Shown: positions 58,334 through 64,000 of the stretch, piece by piece
Position numbering within the stretch: position 1 is the first letter of the stretch
Layout: each line of letters begins with the position of its first letter
Assembly (NCBI GenBank): GCA_903885375.1
Contig: CAISIK010000081.1
Span: forward strand, 1-64,000
DNA: 64,000 nucleotides
From: an uncultured Pseudomonadota bacterium
GTDB lineage: Bacteria; Myxococcota_A; UBA796; SXON01
Reading direction: 5' to 3'
Program-made: the position numbers and the translations under genes
Notes under the pieces: model-generated
Databases searched by the model: none
What the model was told of the DNA's origin: nothing
What the model saw: the letters and a program-made list of their open reading frames with translations, nothing else

Positions 58334-60555
58334 CGAGCAAACTCCACGCTGTCGAGACCCACCGCGCCCGAGGCGGCGCCGTGCGCCTCGCCGAACTCCA
58401 GCCGCACCTCGGCGAGCCGCCCGAGGTCGAGCGCCGAGCCCACCGTGAAGTCGGCGAGGTTCACGCGCACGGTCACGAACTCGTTGGCCCAGCCGCGCCC
58501 CGTCCCGCTCCCGAGGCGCGGGTAGGGGAAGGGCACGAGGGCATGGTCCGCCACGTCGACCGTCGACTCCACGCCCGCCTCGTCCACCAGCGTCACACCG
58601 AAGCCCATCGCCCCGCCCCAGTTGTCGGTTTCGGGGTGGCGGCTGCGCTGGGCCACGGAAAGGGAGAGGGTCGTCCACCCCGTGCTGTCGGCGAGGGTCT
58701 CGGGCACCTCCACCGCCCAGAAGGGGGCGCTGCCTTCGCTCCAGGAGAACACCGTCCCCCGGGCCTCATCGCCGGGCACGCCGTTGTGGGTCATGGCGTT
58801 CATGGGGTCGTCGTCCGACCAGCCCAGCTCCTTGTCGCGGTCGCGCAGCTGATCTTCGAGGAGGCCATCGGCCGTGCACTCCACCGCGGTGCCGGCGCTG
58901 GAAACGTCGGTGTCGGGTTCGGCCTGGAAGTCGTCGAGCACGCCATCGCCCGCGGTAGCGGCGTTGCGCCATCCGGTGGCCACGAGGTCGGTGCTCGCGA
59001 AAGAGAGGGGGACAAAGCCGCTGTACTCGTTGCGGAAAAGGTCGAGGAGGGCATCCTCCCCATCGAGCCAGGCGCGCGCGGTGGCGAGCAGGTAGGCGCG
59101 GGCCACGACCTGGGCCTCCTCGCGGCCGATGAGCGAGGGGCCCTGGCCCTCCTGCATCCCGCAGCAGTTGAAGTCGTTGTGCGAGGCGCCGTGCACGTAG
59201 GCGGCCGCCTTCGGGCCGGTGCCCTTCTCCCAGATGCGGAAGAACTGCACGATGGGGGAGTCCACGCCGCCCGTCACGTCGCCATCGGCGGTGCCGGCGA
59301 GGAGCAGGTAGGGGCGGTCGTGGGGGTCGGACTGCTCGAGCGGCAGGAAAACGGTGGGGGCGATGCTCGCGAGGCCGCGGATGTCCTCGGCGGCGTAGTT
59401 GTCGGGCACGAACTCGCCGTCCACCAGCCGGTCGAGGGCGCGCACTACCCCCTCCCCTCCCCGCGAGTGGCCAATCCATGCGATACGCGTGCTGTCCACG
59501 AGGCCCACAAGCGCGCCGCCACCGGGCTCGTCGAGGTGGCCGAGCAGCCAGTCGGTGTTGGTGAGCGTGGTGGTGCTGGCCGTTTCGATGCCCGGCTCGG
59601 TGTTGTTCTCGTGCGCCATCACCACGAAGCCCCAGCTCGCGAGGTGCTCGCCGAGGTAGTCGTACCAGATGTACTCGTGCCCGTTGCCGTGGGAGATCAC
59701 CACGAGCGGGCGCGGCCCAAGCGCGGCGAGGTCGGCCGGCCACCACACACGCTCGCCGAGGAAGCGTCCGCCGCTCACATCGTCGGTCTCCACCACGTGC
59801 GGACCGGGGGCCGTGAGGTCGCCGATCACCGAGAACCCGACCGCGCCGAAGCCCTGGATGAGGTCGTCGGGGCCGAGGAGCCCATCCCGGTCCTGGTCGA
59901 CCACCACGTCGTACTCAGCCAGCGCAGCCTCGCCGGCCGACGGCGCGCCGAGCTCCAGTGGGATGAGCTCGCCCTCCTCGATGACGCCCTCCACCGGAGT
60001 GCCGGCCACACCCACCAGCTCGGCGTCGGCCGCCCACGCCTCCGCGGAGCGGTGCGCCACGAGGAAGGCATCGAAGGGGAGGCCGATCCGGTCGGGGTAG
60101 CGGGCGGGATCGAGGCCGAGCATCACCGCCTCGCCGTCGAGGAAGCTCGTGGCCGACTGCCAGCCGGGCGAGAGCGTGCGGGGCCGCCCCACGAGCGGCG
60201 CTGGCGCCACGCCGCGCACATCCACCACGGTGCCGCAGCCCTTGCCCGCCGAGAAGATCACGCGCCCTTCGCCGCGACCGGTCGCGCGCAGGTACACCTC
60301 GGCCGGCGCCTCCACCTCGGTGAGCGCCTCGCCCGCCGCGTTCACCACCTCGAACGGCCCGGAGGCACTCACCACGAGCCGACCCGAACCGCCCAGCCCA
60401 ACGGCGTGGGTGCGAACGAGGCCGACGGCGCCTGTTTCGAGCGTGATCGGCACGCCTTCGGGGGCGTACGTCTCCACCTCGGGAGCGCACACGGTGGCCG
60501 AATCTTCGGGCGGCGGACAGCCGAGCAACGAGCCGAGCAGCAGGGGAGCGAGCAC
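58330..60555 (-). CDS. secreted alpha/beta hydrolase lipoprotein
   Basis: A 741-residue lipoprotein (VLAPLLLGSLLGC). The central part, about 230-480, is an alpha/beta hydrolase: LVVISHGNGHEY is the oxyanion region, IAWIGHSRGGEGVVRAL holds the nucleophile Ser, and YLLLAGTADGDVTGG with AYVHGASHNDFNC the acid and His. The branch resembles the chlorophyllase/dienelactone-like PET-hydrolase-like group. An Ig-like stretch precedes it, and a beta domain of about 200 residues with a carbohydrate-binding look follows. Frames open upstream of GTG 60555, but the signal starts there and a -10-like box stands 5 nt before. Confidence 0.75.
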   Translation of the reverse strand: MLAPLLLGSLLGCPPPEDSATVCAPEVETYAPEGVPITLETGAVGLVRTHAVGLGGSGRLVVSASGPFEVVNAAGEALTEVEAPAEVYLRATGRGEGRVIFSAGKGCGTVVDVRGVAPAPLVGRPRTLSPGWQSATSFLDGEAVMLGLDPARYPDRIGLPFDAFLVAHRSAEAWAADAELVGVAGTPVEGVIEEGELIPLELGAPSAGEAALAEYDVVVDQDRDGLLGPDDLIQGFGAVGFSVIGDLTAPGPHVVETDDVSGGRFLGERVWWPADLAALGPRPLVVISHGNGHEYIWYDYLGEHLASWGFVVMAHENNTEPGIETASTTTLTNTDWLLGHLDEPGGGALVGLVDSTRIAWIGHSRGGEGVVRALDRLVDGEFVPDNYAAEDIRGLASIAPTVFLPLEQSDPHDRPYLLLAGTADGDVTGGVDSPIVQFFRIWEKGTGPKAAAYVHGASHNDFNCCGMQEGQGPSLIGREEAQVVARAYLLATARAWLDGEDALLDLFRNEYSGFVPLSFASTDLVATGWRNAATAGDGVLDDFQAEPDTDVSSAGTAVECTADGLLEDQLRDRDKELGWSDDDPMNAMTHNGVPGDEARGTVFSWSEGSAPFWAVEVPETLADSTGWTTLSLSVAQRSRHPETDNWGGAMGFGVTLVDEAGVESTVDVADHALVPFPYPRLGSGTGRGWANEFVTVRVNLADFTVGSALDLGRLAEVRLEFGEAHGAASGAVGLDSVEFAR

Positions 60556-60560
60556 GCGGG

Positions 60561-60568
60561 AGTGTAGC
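60561..60568 (-). promoter_or_regulatory. putative -10 box for a leaderless GTG start
   Basis: On the minus strand GCTACACT ends 5 nt before the GTG at 60555 of the hydrolase lipoprotein. It lies in the 50 bp between that gene and the upstream glycosyltransferase. Confidence 0.4.
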
Positions 60569-60605
60569 CCGACAACCCGGCCGATCGTGGCGCGATCGCG
60601 CCGGC

Positions 60606-61712
60606 TCAACGCTCGCGGACCACCTGCTCGTACAGCGCCTCCAGCTCCCCGATCACGCTCGACCAGCCGTACTGCGCGGCCTTGGTTCGAGCGGCCCGCT
60701 CCCGCTCCGCCCGGTCCGCGTGGTCGCGTGCCGCCGCGATGGTGGCCGCGGCGCGGTCGGGGTCGGCGAACGAGGTCAGCGCCCCGCTCCCGCCCTCCAC
60801 GAAGTAGCGGAACGCCCGGTTGTCGTTGAGCACCGGGAAGAGTCCGGCGCCCATCGTCTCCACCACGGAGATGCCGAAGCTCTCGTACTCGGCCGGCCAG
60901 AGCCCGAGGTCGGCGGTACGCACCGCCTCGAACATCGTGGCCTCCGGCACCTTGCCCTCGAACACCACCCGGTCGGCGAGGCCGAGCGCATCACGCTCTG
61001 CCGAGAGGCGCGCCACGAGGCCGGGCACGACCTCCGGGCCGATCACTCGCGCCCGAAACGGCCGCGCATCGCGGTCGCGCAGCGCGGCCAGCGTGCGGAG
61101 GAGGTTGCCGAGGCCCTTGTGCACGTCCACCCGGCCGAGCGTGACGAACTCGCCGGCCACCGGCTCCCGATGGAGCGCCTGCCAGGGCGCGAGATCCACG
61201 GCGTTGCGGATCACCCGACCCCGCGAGGTGAGCTTGCGGAACAGCTCCTCGTCCTGATCGGAGGTGTAGACCAGCGCATCCACCCCGCGAACCAGCATCC
61301 GCGTCATCGTCTGGAACCAGACCTGCTTGGCGCGGGTGGCGAAGCCCGTGTGGAAGAAGCCGCCGTGCGTGCTCAGCACCACCGGGCGACGGTGCAGGGG
61401 GCGCGTGGCCACCAGCCAGTCGGCGAGGAAGTCCACCGCGTGAACGTGCACCACGTCGGCATCGTGGAGCTCGCGCAGCACGGTCGGGGCAATCGGGTAG
61501 CGGGTGCTCCCATGAAAGGGGATGCGCCGGATGGGGATGCCGTTGTGCACCTCCTCCGCGGGCAGCGCGCGCCCATCCTCGAAGGCGCGGTCGAGCGTGA
61601 CCACCCGCACCGAGTGCCCCCGGGCCGCCAACGCCTCGCCGAGCCACTGCACGTGGCGCTCGATGCCACCGATGTTGGGCCAGTACACCCGGGCCACGAG
61701 GAGGATGCGCAT
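60606..61712 (-). CDS. GT4 family glycosyltransferase
   Basis: A 368-residue GT-B glycosyltransferase. The N-terminal domain begins MRILLVARVYWPNIGGIERH; the C-terminal domain holds GRVDVHKGLGNLLRTL and the EX7E nucleotide-sugar motif in EYESFGISVVE. Cytoplasmic, using a nucleotide sugar to extend a lipid-linked glycan or make a glycolipid. It is divergent from an O-antigen-ligase-like gene, consistent with a polysaccharide role. ATG 61712 is preceded directly by GAGGGG. Confidence 0.9.
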   Translation of the reverse strand: MRILLVARVYWPNIGGIERHVQWLGEALAARGHSVRVVTLDRAFEDGRALPAEEVHNGIPIRRIPFHGSTRYPIAPTVLRELHDADVVHVHAVDFLADWLVATRPLHRRPVVLSTHGGFFHTGFATRAKQVWFQTMTRMLVRGVDALVYTSDQDEELFRKLTSRGRVIRNAVDLAPWQALHREPVAGEFVTLGRVDVHKGLGNLLRTLAALRDRDARPFRARVIGPEVVPGLVARLSAERDALGLADRVVFEGKVPEATMFEAVRTADLGLWPAEYESFGISVVETMGAGLFPVLNDNRAFRYFVEGGSGALTSFADPDRAAATIAAARDHADRAERERAARTKAAQYGWSSVIGELEALYEQVVRER

Positions 61713-61856
61713 CCCCCTCGGGGTAACCCACCGTCGGGACCCGCCGCCCGGACGGCCAGCCTCCCGGAGCGCGGTTAGGGAGCCCGTCTGGCGCTCGACC
61801 GTCCATCCCCCTTCGCCGACTTCGGCAGCGACCCGAGCCGGCAGTTCATCATCCCC

Positions 61857-63293
61857 GTGCTCATCACGGTTCCGATGGCGCTCGCGCTCGCGTTCGGCGG
61901 GCCGCAGCACATGGCGGCGCTCGCGATCATCGGCGTGGGCGGAGGGCTCTTCCTCGCCAACCCCAAGGCCTTCATCCTCGTTTTCCTCACGCTCATCGCG
62001 ATGCGGAACTTCATCGCGGGCGGCGATCGCATCGCCATCAGCGGGTTCGACTTCGATCTCGGCGGCCTCGTGAACGTGCTGGCCACGGGCATCGGCTTCG
62101 TCTACTTCCTCGTGCTCTGGAAGAACCCCTTCCGCGGCCGCTCCCTCACGGTCTCTTACGGCGCCTTCCTCCTGCTCTTCGCGGTGAGCATCGCCTGGGC
62201 CGACGAGGACCGCTGGTCGACCCGCTTCGTGAGCCGGCTCGCCGCGCCCTTCTTCACCTACCTCATCATCTCCGACATGCTCGACCGGCGGATGGTGAAG
62301 CAGGTCATCACGGCGATCTACGCCAGCAGTGCTGTGCCCATCGTGTACGGCTTCTACCAGTGGGGCACCGGCCAGGGAAACGACATCACCGAAGGCTACG
62401 TGCGGGTGAACTCGAGCTTCTTCCACCCCGCCCACTTCTCGATGTACCTGACCTTCCTGTTCTGCCTCGCCTACGCCGAGTTCCTCGACGAGACCAAGCA
62501 GAACCGCGGGCTGCGCCTCCTCTACCTCCTCGCGCTCGTGTCCCTCGAGATCAGCACGTACACCCGGATCAGTTGGGTGGCGATGCTGATCTGCTGGGTG
62601 TACCTGAGCTGGATCTACAAGAAGCGCTCCTACCTCCTCGCGGGCACGGCCTTCGGCGCGTTCGGCCTGCTGGCCTTCGGCAGCGGCATCCTCGCCCGCA
62701 TGACCGACGCCGCCTCGGTCTTCGAAGCCAACGCCGAGCTCTACGACCTCAACACCTCCGTCGGCTGGCGCTTGTACTTCTGGGATGAGCTCACCCGCCG
62801 CTTCTGGGAGCACCCCTGGCTCGGCCACGGCGCGGGCAGCTCCGTGATGCTGGGCGTCGAGCTCTTCGGGCAGGAGGCGGCCCCCCACAACGGCTACCTG
62901 CGGGTGGCCTACGAAACGGGCGCCGCGGGCGTGGTCCTGTTCGCCTGGGTGCTCGGCACCATGATGTGGCAGGGCTTCCGGCTCATCCGGAAGCAGCGCA
63001 CGGGCAACCTCTCCTTCGTGAGCCACGTGTACGTCACGATGACGCTCACCTACGTGCTGCTCAACGCCACCGACAACATCCTCGAATACTACGAGGTGGC
63101 CATCTACCAGTGGGCCATCCTCTCGCTCGTGGAGTTCAACAACGTCCGCGCCGCGCGCGCCGGCATCATCGAGGAGGCCACCTTCGAGGAGGCCGTGGAG
63201 CTCGACGAGGAGGAGGTGGCCGCGCTGGCCGCCGAGGTAGCCGCGGAGGAGGAGGAGGCGGCCGGGGAGGCGGCGCAGCTCGCCCGGAGGTGA
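61857..63293 (+). CDS. O-antigen ligase / Wzy-like membrane protein
   Basis: A roughly 478-residue protein with about 11 hydrophobic segments and a large periplasmic loop in the second half with WDELTRRFWEHPWLGHGAGS, the typical motif of O-antigen ligases and Wzy polymerases (Wzy_C). The C-terminal tail is strongly acidic (runs of Glu from about residue 440). It probably joins or polymerises surface polysaccharide. The first standard start is GTG 61857, but codons back to CTG 61788 (LALDRPSPFADFGSDPSRQF) look coding after an in-frame TAG at 61776, so the true start may be upstream. Confidence 0.82.
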   Translation: MLITVPMALALAFGGPQHMAALAIIGVGGGLFLANPKAFILVFLTLIAMRNFIAGGDRIAISGFDFDLGGLVNVLATGIGFVYFLVLWKNPFRGRSLTVSYGAFLLLFAVSIAWADEDRWSTRFVSRLAAPFFTYLIISDMLDRRMVKQVITAIYASSAVPIVYGFYQWGTGQGNDITEGYVRVNSSFFHPAHFSMYLTFLFCLAYAEFLDETKQNRGLRLLYLLALVSLEISTYTRISWVAMLICWVYLSWIYKKRSYLLAGTAFGAFGLLAFGSGILARMTDAASVFEANAELYDLNTSVGWRLYFWDELTRRFWEHPWLGHGAGSSVMLGVELFGQEAAPHNGYLRVAYETGAAGVVLFAWVLGTMMWQGFRLIRKQRTGNLSFVSHVYVTMTLTYVLLNATDNILEYYEVAIYQWAILSLVEFNNVRAARAGIIEEATFEEAVELDEEEVAALAAEVAAEEEEAAGEAAQLARR

Positions 63294-63321
63294 GTGGGGG
63301 CGTTGCGCCGCGACCGCCTCT

Positions 63322-64000
63322 TCACGCCGGCAGCAGCGCATCCACGAACGCGACCGGATCGAAGTCCCGCAGGTCCTCGATCTTCTCGCCCACGCCCACG
63401 AGCTTCACCGGCAGGCCGAACTCCGCGGCGATGGCCACCACCACGCCGCCCTTCGCGGTGCCGTCGAGCTTGGTGAGCACCACGCCGGTCACGCCGGCCA
63501 CGTCCTTGAAGAGACGGGCCTGCGAGAGCGCGTTCTGGCCCATCGTGGCGTCGAGCACCAGCAGCACCTCGTGGGGGGCGCCCGGAACGACCTTGCCCAC
63601 CACGCGCCGAACCTTGCCCAGCTCGTCCATCAGCGCCTTCTGCGCCTGGAGGCGGCCCGCGGTGTCGCACAGCACCACGTCGAACTTGCGGGCCACGGCC
63701 ACCTCGCACGCCTGGTGGGAGACGGCGGCGGGGTCCGCCCCTTCCTGCTGCGCCACGATCTCGACGCCAGCGCGCTCCGACCACACCTTGAGCTGCTCGA
63801 TGGCGCCAGCGCGGAAGGTGTCGCCCGCACCGAGGATGACCCGCCGCCCCTGCCCCTTGAGCCGCGCCGCGAGCTTGCCGATGGTCGTGGTCTTGCCGCT
63901 CCCGTTCACACCGACGACCAGCACCACGTGGGGCGAAGGGCCGATCACGAGCCGGCTGTCGACCGACTGGAGACGGCGGAGCATGGCCGCGCGCAAGGCC
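63322..64000 (-). CDS. ftsY: signal recognition particle receptor FtsY, C-terminal part
   Basis: The NG GTPase domain of Fts[18 protein letters not shown] is the G1 P-loop, [17 protein letters not shown] the insertion-box region, [21 protein letters not shown]3, [20 protein letters not shown]4, and [14 protein letters not shown] the closing motif. FtsY docks ribosome-SRP complexes at the membrane. The gene is on the minus strand and its 5' end is outside the window; a TTG at 63996 is not the real start. The stop is at 63322. Confidence 0.95.
   Translation of the reverse strand, partial: ALRAAMLRRLQSVDSRLVIGPSPHVVLVVGVNGSGKTTTIGKLAARLKGQGRRVILGAGDTFRAGAIEQLKVWSERAGVEIVAQQEGADPAAVSHQACEVAVARKFDVVLCDTAGRLQAQKALMDELGKVRRVVGKVVPGAPHEVLLVLDATMGQNALSQARLFKDVAGVTGVVLTKLDGTAKGGVVVAIAAEFGLPVKLVGVGEKIEDLRDFDPVAFVDALLPA

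Noticed and set aside
60686-60700. GGTTCGA-like sequences (also at 9512, 14656, 53990, 56117) as tRNA T-loops
   Set aside because: No acceptor, D or anticodon stems could be built around them; all lie in coding genes or lack pairing.

Overview
The window is a high-G+C chromosomal segment, best explained as a member of the Myxococcota (an uncultured or little-studied lineage). I did not count G+C. The pointers are a MYXO-CTERM-like sorting tail on the PHP phosphoesterase at 5821-7323, MopE-type Asp-rich DCDDD metal-binding motifs and FG-GAP/VCBS repeats in several secreted proteins, a DUF1552/DUF1592 pair, and a very large share of small secreted lipoproteins. No rRNA, tRNA or CRISPR array was seen. 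Gene density is high, with many ATGA or GTGA overlaps.

Layout. 0-7.3 kb: a divergent DUF1552 / DUF1592 pair, a Spinster-type MFS transporter, a PlsC-like acyltransferase and the PHP phosphoesterase. 7.3-12.9 kb: a candidate 5.5-kb inserted island bounded by a 26-bp direct repeat. One copy lies over the 3' end of hisD and the other over the stop of the PHP gene. The island holds a decayed FG-GAP/MopE gene, an unknown secreted protein, a PGN_0703-type putative restriction endonuclease, a truncated AbiEi-like antitoxin and a possible transposase scrap. 12.9-20.1 kb: a complete histidine operon on the minus strand compressed into seven genes by two fusions (HisC-HAD and HisA-HisI-HisE). 20-31 kb: a second acyltransferase, a CDF metal transporter, a DUF305 protein, a GT-C-like membrane protein and many small lipoproteins, including a tandem pair of which the first has an in-frame TAG. 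31-33 kb: an FG-GAP/CARDB lipoprotein. 33-38.4 kb: a minus-strand operon of two GT-C-like membrane proteins, a nucleotide-sugar or flavonol-type epimerase/reductase and an AglD/LPG-synthase-like flippase. 38.5-43.2 kb: SGNH hydrolase, YihX-like HAD phosphatase, C39-like lipoprotein, CutA and a lipoprotein with six 78-residue repeats. 43.3-48.4 kb: Mla lipid-transport genes (two MlaE-type permeases, MlaF, MlaD) interrupted by an antisense radical SAM gene. 48.4-52.7 kb: a Ski2-like helicase, an OmpR-type response regulator and a beta-propeller lipoprotein. 52.8-60.6 kb: M1 aminopeptidase, lamin-tail lipoprotein, hydroxyisourate hydrolase, VWA lipoprotein, PA14 lipoprotein and an alpha/beta hydrolase. 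60.6-64 kb: a GT4 glycosyltransferase divergent from an O-antigen-ligase-like protein, and the 3' part of ftsY running off the right edge.

Two window-wide patterns stand out. First, many genes start at GTG and carry a TA-containing -10-like box (often GCTAnnCT) that ends only 5-7 nt before the start codon. This points to frequent leaderless transcription. Second, the lipoproteins very often have signal peptides of only 8-10 residues before the lipobox Cys with no positive charge. Most gene calls rest on protein-family recognition by eye; nothing was searched or computed.
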